Positions 8,445 to 16,927 of a DNA stretch of 43,746 bases are shown here, one piece after another. This DNA is from Chloroflexota bacterium. Lineage in GTDB: Bacteria; Chloroflexota; Chloroflexia; Chloroheliales; Chloroheliaceae. The stretch lies in the NCBI GenBank assembly GCA_028287745.1, contig JAQBPB010000023.1, forward strand, positions 1 to 43,746. The letters run 5' to 3'. A program made the position numbers and the translations under genes. Each line of letters opens with the position of its first letter. Positions within the stretch are counted from its first letter, which is position 1. The notes under the pieces were generated by a model. The model was not told the origin of the DNA and ran no database searches. It saw only the letters and a list, made by a program, of their open reading frames with translations.

Positions 8445-9488
8445 TTAACCGGCTACCGGCCAATCTTCACGCAGTTTTCGAATAGCCTGTTCTTTTTTCT
8501 TGGCTTCTACCTCTATCCAGGGTACCTGCCAGAAGGCGCTGGGAAAGGTAGTTATCAGGTCGTGATGGGCAGGGTCGGCAAAAGAATCCCGCCCATTCGA
8601 CAGATGGACCAATTGCCATTCCGGCCGGGGCCAGGTCTCACGGGCCGCCGTCAGGATATCGGCAATACCGGGGTCTTCCAGGCTGGTTAGCCCGTCGTGG
8701 CAGACGTGATGGTGGACATCGAAAATCATGGGCACCCCGGCCGCCCGGCAGATTTCCAGGATTTCCCAGGCCCCGTAAGTGTGTTCGTCATTCTCAAGGG
8801 CAATCCGGCTTTTTACCGGCTCGGGCAGGCGTCCCAGGGCCTCAATTAGTTGAACGTGGCGGCCGCCTTTGCCACCGTGAATATTCATTGTGGACCAGGC
8901 CGAACGGGGCAGGCCGAGCAGGTCCATGGTCCGGGCGTGATGGTCCAGGGTCTTGCGGCTGTTTTCAACGACCTGGGGCGACTCGGAATTAAGCACCACA
9001 AACTGGTCGGGGTGCATGACGACCCGGATACCAGCTTGTTCGGCCCGCTGCCCGAACTCGGCCAGGCCAGGCTGCATCTCATCCAATATCCGGTTGCCGG
9101 TTTCATCCCCGGCCAGGTCACTCATCGGGAAGAGGCCCGAAGAAATCCGGTACAGGCGGATATTGTTCTCAATACAAAAGGTCAGGGCGCGCTGTAACCG
9201 CCGCAAATTGTCCTGGTAAAGCTCATGCAGCACCGTTGGGCGGTCTTCTTCCGCCAGTTTCAAATAACGGGTCCGGGTAATCGTTCGAAAGCGTACTTCG
9301 TCCGAACTGGTAATACAGACCAGGCCCAGTTCCGGAACGACTTTTTCCGGGGCCGTTTGCCCGCTTGCCTCCGGGTTAACCCCTGCCTTAGAACCCATTT
9401 GATTTTCAATGCTACCCGCCATTAACCCAAACTTTCTATCGTTTCCTTTACTGCCATATGACAAGCAGTTGAGCAAGTAGTATGCCAT
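8445..9488 (-). CDS. uvsE: UV DNA damage endonuclease UvsE
   Basis: The core (from about residue 53, LGLVCIT) matches the UVDE TIM-barrel nuclease, which nicks DNA 5' of UV photoproducts and other distortions as an alternative to UvrABC. Visible family blocks are RFRTITRTRYLKL, IRLYRISSGLFPMSD, MHPDQFVVLNS, NIHGGKGGR, LENDEHTYG, FDVHHHVCHDGL and the C-terminal HLSNG. His, Asp and Glu residues in these blocks are the metal ligands in known UvsE. The longest frame is 347 residues; ATGs at 9488, 9422 and 9398 are all open and none has a clear ribosome site, so the true N-terminus may be 20-30 residues shorter. The downstream SDR starts 77 bp later on the same strand. Confidence 0.9.
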   Translation of the reverse strand: MAYYLLNCLSYGSKGNDRKFGLMAGSIENQMGSKAGVNPEASGQTAPEKVVPELGLVCITSSDEVRFRTITRTRYLKLAEEDRPTVLHELYQDNLRRLQRALTFCIENNIRLYRISSGLFPMSDLAGDETGNRILDEMQPGLAEFGQRAEQAGIRVVMHPDQFVVLNSESPQVVENSRKTLDHHARTMDLLGLPRSAWSTMNIHGGKGGRHVQLIEALGRLPEPVKSRIALENDEHTYGAWEILEICRAAGVPMIFDVHHHVCHDGLTSLEDPGIADILTAARETWPRPEWQLVHLSNGRDSFADPAHHDLITTFPSAFWQVPWIEVEAKKKEQAIRKLREDWPVAG

Positions 9489-9720
9489 AGGCGAAGTAAT
9501 TTGGGCCTGCTAAACTTAAATTTCAGGTAGTGTTGAGGGTGTAATAGACTTATCACTCAAAAGTTAGAGTAAAGTTTTACCAGCCGTCGCGGACGTTCAT
9601 AAAGGCAAACCCGTTTACGGGGTATTTGTGGCCCCGGTTGTGCGGCAAAGCTGAACAGGGCTTGCCCATTGGTTGGGTCCAGCCCTTATGACACTGAATG
9701 GTTTTTTAGGAGTACCTCAA

Positions 9721-10857
9721 ATGCAAAATTATCTGGAGAACCCGGCCCTAAATCCTTTCCCCTGGTACCGGAAAATGCGGCAAACCGACCCGGTAAACCT
9801 CAGTTCCAGGTACTACGCCTGGCAGGTCTTTCGTTACGAAGATGTGCAGCGGGTCCTGACTGACTGGAATATATTTTCCTCCAATTTCAGCGGTGGCACC
9901 GGGCGCGACCCCCTGAGCGCCAGCCTTATTACACTGGACCCGCCGCGCCACCGCCAGTTGCGCAACCTGGTGACTCAGGCTTTTACACCACGCGCCGTCG
10001 CGCTGCTGGCTGGCCGGGTAGGCGCTATAGTTGATGAACTGGTCAGCCCGGTTTTGCCCACCGGGCGCATGGATATTATTGGTGACCTGGCCTATCCCCT
10101 GCCGGTTATCGTAATTGCCGAACTCCTGGGAATCCCGGCCCGCGACCGCGAACGCTTCAAACGCTGGTCCGATGCGATTGTTGGGGCGGATAATTCCGGC
10201 GTGTTCGATCCGCAGCGTGAAATGAGCCAGTATTTCATGGAAATGATTGAGCTGCGGCGTAAAGAACCGCAGGACGACCTGATTTCAGACCTGCTCAGGG
10301 CCGAAATTGACGGTGAGCACCTCACCATGCAAGAACTGTTGGGTTTTTGTATCCTGCTCCTGGTAGCCGGTAATGCCACAACCACTAACCTGATAGGTAA
10401 CGCTTTCCTTTGCTTTGATGAAATGCCGGAGGTTATAGGGCAATTGCAGGCCGACCCGGCCTTAATTCCGGCCGCGATTGAAGAAGTATTGCGCTATCTC
10501 TCGCCGGTCCAGCAGATGTACCGCCGGGCCACCCAGGACGTGGAGTTAGCCGGGCACCCGGTAAAGGCCGGGCAGATGCTGGTCGCCTGGATTGGTTCGG
10601 CCAACCGCGACGAAAGCCAGTTTTCAGAGCCGGACCGCTTTGACCTGACCCGCACCCCGCAAAAGCACCTGGCTTTCGGACACGGCATCCATTATTGTGT
10701 CGGCGCGCCGTTGGCCCGTCTGGAAGCCAGAATCGCCTTGACTTATATGCTGGATCAGATGCATAATATTAGACGAGATCAATCTATTTCTCTAGAACCT
10801 ACCGGCAGCAGCCTGGTCTTTGGCGTAAAGCATTTGCCGGTACACTTTGAGGGATAG
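9721..10857 (+). CDS. Cytochrome P450
   Basis: 378 residues of soluble bacterial P450. The I-helix oxygen-binding motif reads AGNATTTN, the K-helix ExxR reads EEVLRY, and the heme loop reads FGHGIHYCVGAPLARLE with the axial thiolate at Cys326. It is a heme monooxygenase that needs separate ferredoxin partners, none of which is visible here. I chose ATG 9721 because AGGAG ends eight bases upstream; an ATG at 9688 and a TTG at 9673 are also open. A PhyH-type dioxygenase follows 102 bp later, so the two may modify one compound. The substrate is unknown, and no biosynthetic core gene is nearby. Confidence 0.9.
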   Translation: MQNYLENPALNPFPWYRKMRQTDPVNLSSRYYAWQVFRYEDVQRVLTDWNIFSSNFSGGTGRDPLSASLITLDPPRHRQLRNLVTQAFTPRAVALLAGRVGAIVDELVSPVLPTGRMDIIGDLAYPLPVIVIAELLGIPARDRERFKRWSDAIVGADNSGVFDPQREMSQYFMEMIELRRKEPQDDLISDLLRAEIDGEHLTMQELLGFCILLLVAGNATTTNLIGNAFLCFDEMPEVIGQLQADPALIPAAIEEVLRYLSPVQQMYRRATQDVELAGHPVKAGQMLVAWIGSANRDESQFSEPDRFDLTRTPQKHLAFGHGIHYCVGAPLARLEARIALTYMLDQMHNIRRDQSISLEPTGSSLVFGVKHLPVHFEG

Positions 10858-10959
10858 CCGTTTACTTACGCAACCTATTTCTTGCCTATATTTCAAAAAT
10901 TTTAAAACTTTCCGGTACTGGCTTATTAAACTAAGCATTCCCGAAATGAGGTAACTTTT

Positions 10960-11865
10960 ATGACTATGCGGCTGCTACAGGGGCCTTTGTCCAGTAATGG
11001 GTTTACCCTGGAAGACAGTCCCGACCGGCTCGGCTGGCTGGTGCCTTCCGACCCCACTGGCTCAATCGAGGTTTTGTGGGAACAATATAAATCACAGGGT
11101 TATTTGTGGCTCAAGGGGTTGCTAGACCGGGAAGCCGTACTGGCCTTCCGGCGGTTTTATTTCACGGCTTTCCAAAGCACCGGCCTGCTAAAGCCCGGCA
11201 CCGACCCGGTGGAGGGTATCTATTCAAATGGGGAAGTGGACCAGATAGCCGCCCACAAAATTGCTGTTGAGGCGGTTAGATGGCCCGAGTTTGAACAATT
11301 CTGCCTGTCTGAGCCGATTGTTAAATTCTATGAGGCTTTCTTTGGTGGGGATATTTACCTGCATAAGCGGAAAATAATACGCCATACCAAACCGGCTGAC
11401 CCGAATTGCACCGGGGGCCATTACGATTTGATTTACTTGCGGGCCGGGACCGACCGCTTGTGTAGCAGTTGGATTCCGCTGGGCGATACGCCGGTCGAAA
11501 TGGGCGGTTTGATTTACCTGGAGGGTTCGGATGCCCTGGGGCGCAAGTTAGAGGCCGAGTTTAGCGCCAAAAATGGGAACCTTTCGCCGGAGGAGCGCAT
11601 CAGCGCCTATAACCAGAATATGAAGACCGGCTGGATCAGTGAGGATTTGCCATCCCTGGCCCACATGGTCAACGGGCGCTGGCTGATGGCTGACTACGAA
11701 GCGGGCGATATGGTCATTCACAGCCCCTATACCATACACGCTTCAACGGTCAATCACGACCCCCGGAACCGGCTGCGTCTCTCCACCGATATCCGGTTTC
11801 AACGCCTGGACGACAAAATCGACCCTCGCTGGATCAACGATTGGAGTCCGGACGATAAGCTCTAA
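10960..11865 (+). CDS. Phytanoyl-CoA dioxygenase (PhyH) family protein
   Basis: 301 residues of a non-heme Fe(II)/2-oxoglutarate oxygenase. The metal triad appears as His154-Tyr-Asp156 (HYDLIYL) and His260 in HSPYTIHAST. An Arg for 2-oxoglutarate follows in RNRLRLSTDIRFQ, and the strand GDTPVEMGGLIYLEGSD is typical of the family. Such enzymes hydroxylate lipids, alkaloids or other small molecules. ATG 10960 has GAGGT upstream. It is probably co-transcribed with the P450, and two terminators follow at 12052 and 12085. The actual substrate is not shown by sequence. Confidence 0.85.
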   Translation: MTMRLLQGPLSSNGFTLEDSPDRLGWLVPSDPTGSIEVLWEQYKSQGYLWLKGLLDREAVLAFRRFYFTAFQSTGLLKPGTDPVEGIYSNGEVDQIAAHKIAVEAVRWPEFEQFCLSEPIVKFYEAFFGGDIYLHKRKIIRHTKPADPNCTGGHYDLIYLRAGTDRLCSSWIPLGDTPVEMGGLIYLEGSDALGRKLEAEFSAKNGNLSPEERISAYNQNMKTGWISEDLPSLAHMVNGRWLMADYEAGDMVIHSPYTIHASTVNHDPRNRLRLSTDIRFQRLDDKIDPRWINDWSPDDKL

Positions 11866-11869
11866 ATAA

Positions 11870-11965
11870 TCAGGCGACCAGGGCTATTATTAAAGCCGCT
11901 GCCAGCAGGGTATAGCTACAAAAAATTGTTATCCTGGCAAAGGTATAAAGAGGTTTAGAAATCAC
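11870..11965 (-). CDS. Candidate 31-residue single-helix membrane protein
   Basis: On the minus strand a GTG at 11965 opens a 31-residue frame, MISKPLYTFARITIF then CSYTLLAAALIIALVA. It has a short basic head and one hydrophobic helix. An AGGA lies about 13 bases upstream. It sits antisense in the gap after the dioxygenase. Composition and topology fit a small membrane protein, but a frame this short can be chance and I see no known family. Confidence 0.25.
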   Translation of the reverse strand: MISKPLYTFARITIFCSYTLLAAALIIALVA

Positions 11966-12051
11966 AGCCCTGGTTCCTTTCTTTGTTTTATTTCAATTAT
12001 TTATGACTCCTTTTAATTAGACAATTTAATTCTTCCAGATGTTTCAAATTA

Positions 12052-12071
12052 CCGGCGACAGGCCGGTTTTT
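12052..12071 (+). terminator. Rho-independent terminator
   Basis: CCGGC (12052-12056) pairs with GCCGG (12062-12066) around GACAG, followed by five T. It lies about 190 bp after the dioxygenase stop. Confidence 0.6.
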
Positions 12072-12084
12072 ATTATCTGAAAAA

Positions 12085-12109
12085 CGGGGATCTCATGCCC
12101 CGGCTTTTT
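12085..12109 (+). terminator. Second tandem terminator
   Basis: CGGGG (12085-12089) pairs with CCCCG (12098-12102) around an 8-base loop, followed by GCTTTTT. Two hairpins with T-runs in a row insulate the YeiH gene from upstream transcription. Confidence 0.55.
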
Positions 12110-12253
12110 GTTTATTTAAGATCAAGAACAACATAACTAAAAGTTATAATCATTAGTCTTAATATATATTGGAGTAATCAAAAAAGGAGGCTACAATTAA
12201 AGGTAGGAAAAGATTCAACCATAAATTTAATTACTGCGCCCCAGGAGGACCCG

Positions 12254-13387
12254 GTGAGTATTAAAGGACCGCCACTGACAGAAACAGCCCCGTTGCCGCA
12301 TAGAAAGGCGGGTCTTTTTTGGAGAACAGCGCCTTTCTTTAGCTTACCGGCGGCCGGGAAATTCTCTGATAAGCGCCGGGCTTTCTGGATTGGCCTGGCT
12401 TTAACCGCCTTTTTGGGGGTAGGTGCCATGCTGCTGGCTCCCCTGCCGGGCCTGACGGTGCTGGGCAGCCTTACAATAGCCATGCTGCTTGGGATTTCCT
12501 GGCGCAGCCTGGTGGGGGTGCCGGTAGTTTACCGGGGCGGTGTCCAGTTTTCAGCCCGGAAACTTTTGCGTTACGGCATCATATTAACCGGCGTCCGCTT
12601 GAATTTTGGGTTGGTTGCCAGCAGTGGGCTGCCCATACTCTTGCTGGATGTAGCCCTGATTACTTGCGGGCTGCTGTTTATCCCCTGGCTGGCCGTTAAA
12701 ATGGGCGTCAAACGGGGGTTGGCCCTTTTGATCGGGGTCGGCCAATCTATTTGCGGCGCTTCGGCGGTCGGGGCTATCGCTCCACTTTCCAAAGACATTG
12801 ACGACGATGACGTTTCCCTGGCCGTAGCTATTTGCGGCGTGCTGGGTACGCTGGGAGTGCTAATTCTGGCCCTCGGAGCCACTTTGTTCGGCTGGCAAGG
12901 AGCCTTTTTTGGCCTGTTCGGGGGTTCGACTTTACACGAAATCGCCCAGGTAGTGGCGGCGGCTCCGGCCGGTGGGCCGCTGGCAACCGACCTGGCAATG
13001 GTCGTTAAACTGACGCGGGTTATGTTGCTGGCCCCGGTGGCCCTGATCCTGGCGATGATCCTGGCCCGGCAGGCGGCGGGGATGGCCGGGGAGAGGGCAG
13101 CTAAACCGGCTCTGAATTTGAAAAATTTACCAATTCCCTGGTTTGTCCTGGGCTTCGTCCTGGTAGGGGCCCTTAATTCAACCGGCTGGCTATCCAAAGA
13201 TTTAACCAACCTGGTCCTGCAAGTCAGTATTTTCTTGATGGTAATGGCAATGTCGGCGATGGGTTTACTGGTTGACCTGGCGGTTATCCGGCAGCGCGGG
13301 CTGCGGGCCCTGGGAGCGGCTGCCCTGGCTTTTGCGGGGTTTTCCGCCCTGAGCTACGGTCTCATTCTAGCATTCGGGCTGGCCTAA
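12254..13387 (+). CDS. YeiH/UPF0324-family putative sulfate exporter
   Basis: 377 residues with about 10 hydrophobic helices, carrying the hallmark segments of the PSE/YeiH family: LLRYGIILTGVRL, GVGQSICGASAVGAIAP, FFGLFGGSTLHEIAQVVAA and LMVMAMSAMGL. It starts with GTG 12254, fixed by AGGAGG five bases upstream. The annotated activity, export of sulfate or related anions across the inner membrane, rests on a few family members and is uncertain. It stands alone between twin terminators and an AT-rich gap. A link to the sulfatase locus at 29-35 kb is possible but not shown. Confidence 0.85.
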   Translation: MSIKGPPLTETAPLPHRKAGLFWRTAPFFSLPAAGKFSDKRRAFWIGLALTAFLGVGAMLLAPLPGLTVLGSLTIAMLLGISWRSLVGVPVVYRGGVQFSARKLLRYGIILTGVRLNFGLVASSGLPILLLDVALITCGLLFIPWLAVKMGVKRGLALLIGVGQSICGASAVGAIAPLSKDIDDDDVSLAVAICGVLGTLGVLILALGATLFGWQGAFFGLFGGSTLHEIAQVVAAAPAGGPLATDLAMVVKLTRVMLLAPVALILAMILARQAAGMAGERAAKPALNLKNLPIPWFVLGFVLVGALNSTGWLSKDLTNLVLQVSIFLMVMAMSAMGLLVDLAVIRQRGLRALGAAALAFAGFSALSYGLILAFGLA

Positions 13388-13780
13388 AATAGCTCTCTTG
13401 CTCCCTTTTTACGATTCCTACAATTATACTTCCTTTATGCCTTCTCTATCCGTTTCATAGGCGGCTTCCGCCCGGCAAAGTCCATTTTTTCTCTAACACA
13501 AATGTAATGACTTTTGCAGAGCCAGACCAACTACATAATTAAGTTGATAATATATAAAAACTTTAATTTATTGGCAAATGCAATTATTATGCTTCTAAAA
13601 ATAGTTTAAAAATCTGGATTATATTACAATTTAGGACTTATTTTTAAATGGGCTAAAAAATTTTAATAATAATAGTACTTATTATTAAGCCTAAGAACTA
13701 TATTATTTTGTATTTAATATTGTATAATGACTTTATAAGGGTTGTTAGATAAATTTAAAAACTAGGATTGGAAAAGACCT
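13388..13780. other. 393-bp AT-rich gap upstream of the XRE-TPR gene
   Basis: The region 13550-13740 is very AT-rich. A consensus -10 (TATAAT, 13723-13728) lies 52 bp before the next start, without a good -35. No frame or hairpin with a T-run was seen. Confidence 0.45.
13723..13728 (+). promoter_or_regulatory. Candidate -10 element of the XRE-TPR gene
   Basis: A perfect TATAAT with TG at -2/-1 of the hexamer (TGTATAAT) sits about 52 bp upstream of ATG 13781. The -35 position (about 13700-13705) shows no consensus. The surrounding AT content makes chance matches likely. Confidence 0.35.
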
Positions 13781-15196
13781 ATGCCACGTAGACCAGCTGT
13801 GTATCCTCCTACGCCACTAACCAGTGAGGATATTGCATTCCGCCAGGTGCTGAAAGAAATTGAACCGGAATTACTCGGGGAGCGATTGCGCCGGGCTCGT
13901 CAGGAACAGAAAGTTACCCAGCGGGCACTTTGCCGCAATCTCTTTACTTCTGCCTATCTTTCCTCAATGGAACTTGGCAAAACCAGGCCAACCCTGACCA
14001 CTCTCCAGCAGATTGCTGAAAGAGTGAACAAGTCTGTGGCTTACTTCCTGCGACCGGCTGCTCCCGGTATTGGCGGCCTATCTCATGGCTGGCAGCAGGA
14101 ACAGGGCCGCTTGCTACAACTGCGCCAGGGTTTAATCCAGGTTAGTGTCGCCTTGAGTAAGGGGGATTACACCGAAGCCAATAACCTGCTGGACCAGCTC
14201 AAGCCCTACCTGTCGCGCTTGCCTGAAGCCGACCAGGCGAACTTTCATCTCTGGCAGGGTGCTCTGTACAGCCGCCAGGGTGATCTCGATAGCGCGGTAT
14301 TTGAGTTAGAAGAAGCTTCCACCCTGCTTCAAGTCGCCGGGCCGGGCGCTACTTCCGAAATTCTGGCCCGCCTGGACCTGGAATTCGGCCTGGTTTATTT
14401 CAACCGCCATCAGTATATCAATGCCCTGACCAGCTTCCGGGCCGGTCTAAACCGCTCCGGTTTGGAAGACCTCAATCTGAAACGGCGCTTGCAACTGCAT
14501 ACCGCCCAATGTTACCTGGTACTTGAACAGCCCGACCAGGCAGCCGTCACTCTTGGCAATCTAACCACCCAGGAACAAGAAACCCAAATTGCCGAAATAG
14601 CCGAGGCAAATTTCCGCCGCGCCGAAACGGTTAACCTGCAGCAGGGCGCGTTTTTGCTGGGGCGCAGCGCCCAGACCTGGACCCAGGTTGCCGAAACCGG
14701 CGGACTTGCCAGTTATTCGCTGGACTATGCCCGGCTGCTTTTCCAGACCCGCCAGTACGAGGCCGCTTTGAAAGCTGCCCAGAATGCGCATAAAGTTGCC
14801 AGGGAGAAAAACCCCTGCATCGAACTGGAAGTCCTGGCTCTTTTAGCTTTGCTCAATATTCGTCTAAAAGATACTGGCAAAGCCAGTTCCTGGCTTGACC
14901 AGGCCCGTCAGTCACTGGGAAACCACCAGTGCGAAGATTTTATTGTATTAGCTCGCTATTTCCAGGCCGCCGGTGAAATTTCAGTAGCTCAACAGCAACC
15001 GGAAGAAGCTATTGGCTTTTACCGCGAAGCGTTGCAGCGGTTGGAAAAAGCCGATGCCCAGGAGGATGAAGAAGGACCCAGCGTTATTCAGGAATTACGG
15101 GGTGAGATTTACTTCGAGCTGGGCCAATTGCTCCGCCAGCTTGGCCGTTATGAAGAAGCCCTGGACTTTATCGAAAAGGCTTACCGGCTGCAATAG
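13781..15196 (+). CDS. XRE-family regulator with TPR domain
   Basis: 471 residues. Residues about 34-92 are a helix-turn-helix (LGERLRRARQEQKVTQRAL, then SSMELGKTRPTLTTLQQIA) of the XRE/Cro type. The remainder is a long run of tetratricopeptide-like helices (LSKGDYTEANNLLDQLKPYL, AQQQPEEAIGFYREALQRL, QLGRYEEALDFIEKAYRL). This layout resembles regulators of the RRNPP/MalT-like kind, in which the TPR part binds a peptide or protein signal and controls DNA binding by the head. No signal peptide gene is visible beside it. A strong terminator follows at 15221. Its targets cannot be predicted; neighbouring 2TM genes are on the other strand. Confidence 0.85.
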   Translation: MPRRPAVYPPTPLTSEDIAFRQVLKEIEPELLGERLRRARQEQKVTQRALCRNLFTSAYLSSMELGKTRPTLTTLQQIAERVNKSVAYFLRPAAPGIGGLSHGWQQEQGRLLQLRQGLIQVSVALSKGDYTEANNLLDQLKPYLSRLPEADQANFHLWQGALYSRQGDLDSAVFELEEASTLLQVAGPGATSEILARLDLEFGLVYFNRHQYINALTSFRAGLNRSGLEDLNLKRRLQLHTAQCYLVLEQPDQAAVTLGNLTTQEQETQIAEIAEANFRRAETVNLQQGAFLLGRSAQTWTQVAETGGLASYSLDYARLLFQTRQYEAALKAAQNAHKVAREKNPCIELEVLALLALLNIRLKDTGKASSWLDQARQSLGNHQCEDFIVLARYFQAAGEISVAQQQPEEAIGFYREALQRLEKADAQEDEEGPSVIQELRGEIYFELGQLLRQLGRYEEALDFIEKAYRLQ

Positions 15197-15220
15197 GCGC
15201 CAGGCAGCTATAAAATGAGG

Positions 15221-15251
15221 GGAGCCGGTCAGATTTCGACCGGCTCCTTTT
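15221..15251 (+). terminator. Strong rho-independent terminator
   Basis: GGAGCCGGTC (15221-15230) pairs perfectly over 10 bp with GACCGGCTCC (15238-15247) around AGATTTC, then TTTT. It ends the XRE-TPR transcript. Confidence 0.85.
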
Positions 15252-15335
15252 AATTAGGCTTCTTATATTATTAACTTTACCTGGTTTCTTTTATCTATCC
15301 AGTATTTAGCAGCGTTTATACACAGGACCCGGCTG

Positions 15336-15938
15336 TTAATAGCGGTGCTTCCGGTGCATTTCTTCTTCAATCATGCGGCGGCGCTGTTCGTCCTCCCGCC
15401 CTGACATTTGCCAGTACTGGGCAAACAAGCCTATACCCCAGAAGACCGTAATCCAGATCGGCCAGAAGGAGGGCCGGAACGGGTTCATGGTCAGCAGGCA
15501 GATACCCCACAGCATGGCGTTAACCAGGATATAAGAGCGCAAGTGCCGCTGGAAATCCAGCCTGGATCTGACGCGGTTGGTTGCCTTGCGGTAAGCCTCG
15601 GCCTGGGGGTTGTAAGGTGCCTGGTTGTAAGCTCCAGGCTGGTAAGGTGCCTGGTTGTAGCCCGGATAAGGGTAAGAATTTCCGGTTACCTGCCCTGCCG
15701 GTGTATCAGAAGGCATGCCCGGCCAGGGTGGTACGGCCGGGGCGGGCGGAGCGTAGGCACTGAAAGCCGGGTCCGCGGCCAGGGAAGCCGCCGGAGTAGG
15801 TGCGGGCCATTCGGTGGGCCGGGAAGCAACCGGGCCGGACGAGTTGGTTGTTCCGGGGCCAGGAAAGCCGCCGGTTGTAGGCGGCTGGTAGCGCGGTCGG
15901 GACCGGTCATCATAAGGTGGTAAATTATCCTGGGTCAT
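15336..15938 (-). CDS. 2TM-domain protein with disordered Pro-rich head
   Basis: 200 residues. The first 120 are rich in Pro, Gly, Tyr and Gln and should be disordered and cytosolic. The last 80 (from YRKATNRVRSRLDF) form a 2TM domain: an amphipathic basic lead, two membrane helices (SYILVNAMLWGICLL and PIWITVFWGIGLFAQYW), then a charged tail ending RRRMIEEEMHRKHRY. The 2TM domain (PF13239) is often found alone or fused to sensor kinases, and its role is unknown. ATG 15938 has GAGGAA upstream. The downstream-lying paralogue at 16044 shares the whole domain. An 18-bp direct repeat at 15612-15659 lies inside the head. Confidence 0.75.
   Translation of the reverse strand: MTQDNLPPYDDRSRPRYQPPTTGGFPGPGTTNSSGPVASRPTEWPAPTPAASLAADPAFSAYAPPAPAVPPWPGMPSDTPAGQVTGNSYPYPGYNQAPYQPGAYNQAPYNPQAEAYRKATNRVRSRLDFQRHLRSYILVNAMLWGICLLTMNPFRPSFWPIWITVFWGIGLFAQYWQMSGREDEQRRRMIEEEMHRKHRY
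15612..15659. repeat. Direct repeat inside the 2TM protein head
   Basis: GTAAGGTGCCTGGTTGTA occurs at 15612-15629 and 15642-15659 (30-bp period). It encodes repeated YNQAPY-type segments on the minus strand and is a plausible site for slippage. Confidence 0.6.
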
Positions 15939-16043
15939 TACATTTCCTCTTTCAACAAATTCTCTCTTCAGCCGCCTACCTGCCCGGCTTTAAGCCTGCA
16001 CCAAAATTTCCTGGCTCAAAGCGAAAGGGGCAATCAAACCAGC

Positions 16044-16403
16044 CTAGCGGTAGTGGCCCATCCGGCGCATTTCCTCTTCAACCATTTGCCGGCGCTGGTG
16101 GGCGCTAATACCCAGGACAAAAGCGTCTAACGCCTGGAAAGCCAGGCCAATTCCCCAGCCCATAGTTACCCAGACCGGCCAGGGATAACTGGCCCCGGTC
16201 ATCAGCCATAAAACCCACAGGAAGGCGTTGACAACTAAATAGCTGGTCAGGGTCCGGTAGAAGATCAGTTTTTTATTTACTCGTTTGGTAGCTTCTTTCA
16301 GGCGTTCATTGTAACCGAGCTCGGATGATGGAGGGTTGGCCGGTTGGTAGGGCTGGTTCCAGGTATCGCTGCCGGTTGTGTTGGAAGAATTTTCGTTGGA
16401 CAT
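16044..16403 (-). CDS. 2TM-domain protein, paralogue of 15336-15938
   Basis: 119 residues from ATG 16403 (MSNENSSNTTG). A TTG 16 codons upstream is also open but has no ribosome site. A Pro/Asn-rich head of about 35 residues is followed by a 2TM domain (YNERLKEATKRVNKKL, SYLVVNAFLWVLWLM, WVTMGWGIGLAFQAL) and the tail RRQMVEEEMRRMGHYR. The tail and the WGIGL helix match those of the neighbour closely, so the two arose by duplication. It is probably transcribed before the other, with 105 bp between them. Function unknown; a scaffold or small sensor role at the membrane is a guess. Confidence 0.72.
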   Translation of the reverse strand: MSNENSSNTTGSDTWNQPYQPANPPSSELGYNERLKEATKRVNKKLIFYRTLTSYLVVNAFLWVLWLMTGASYPWPVWVTMGWGIGLAFQALDAFVLGISAHQRRQMVEEEMRRMGHYR

Positions 16404-16927
16404 CTCTTTTTGCGCTTTCCTTTTTCTAAAACTTTCCTGTTTATTTACCAATTTCTTTGGTCTTGCAGGTTAGACACCGGGCAGCGGCAGATTGTTTCAA
16501 ATGAATATGACTTTTCCTATAATTAGCAAAATGGTAAGTTTCAAGACATTCCGTTATCTTCTTCGTTATCTTCATAGTATACAATGTAACAAATGGGTGA
16601 GCATACCCAATTATTATAACAAAGTGGTGTAATGAAATTTTTCCTGCCCTGGCGCAGCTTGAACAAAGCGGTAACTAAGCAGCCCACCGGTAGCCTTAAA
16701 ATCAAATAACCTGGTAATTGCAGCACTGGCGTATTCTGAAAAATTCTTCTATCAAACTTATCTTCTAGCCAACCCCAGATACGCCTGGCAAACTATATTA
16801 AATAGCTGCATACCGAATAAATCACGTTATTATGCGCACGACGGGTTTTGTATGACAACCGGACCATTTTCCGGTCAGGTGTTAGACTCGTAACGCACAA
16901 ATGCGCACTGCTAGAAGGGAAATTCTA
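16404..16927. other. 524-bp divergent promoter gap between 2TM genes and lon
   Basis: It contains two tandem CGTTATCTTC units (16552-16561 and 16564-16573) and a short inverted repeat TGGGT/ACCCA near 16592-16610. An ACCGGA/TCCGGT hairpin lies at about 16858-16875, just upstream of lon. No CIRCE or HAIR heat-shock operator is present by eye. Confidence 0.45.

Noticed and set aside
12000..12253. Hairpins before the YeiH gene considered as a riboswitch
   Set aside because: They read as two simple terminators with T-runs, followed by 140 bases before the start without a conserved aptamer motif I know.
15612..15659. Direct repeat considered as a CRISPR unit
   Set aside because: There are only two copies and they encode repeated residues in a real gene.
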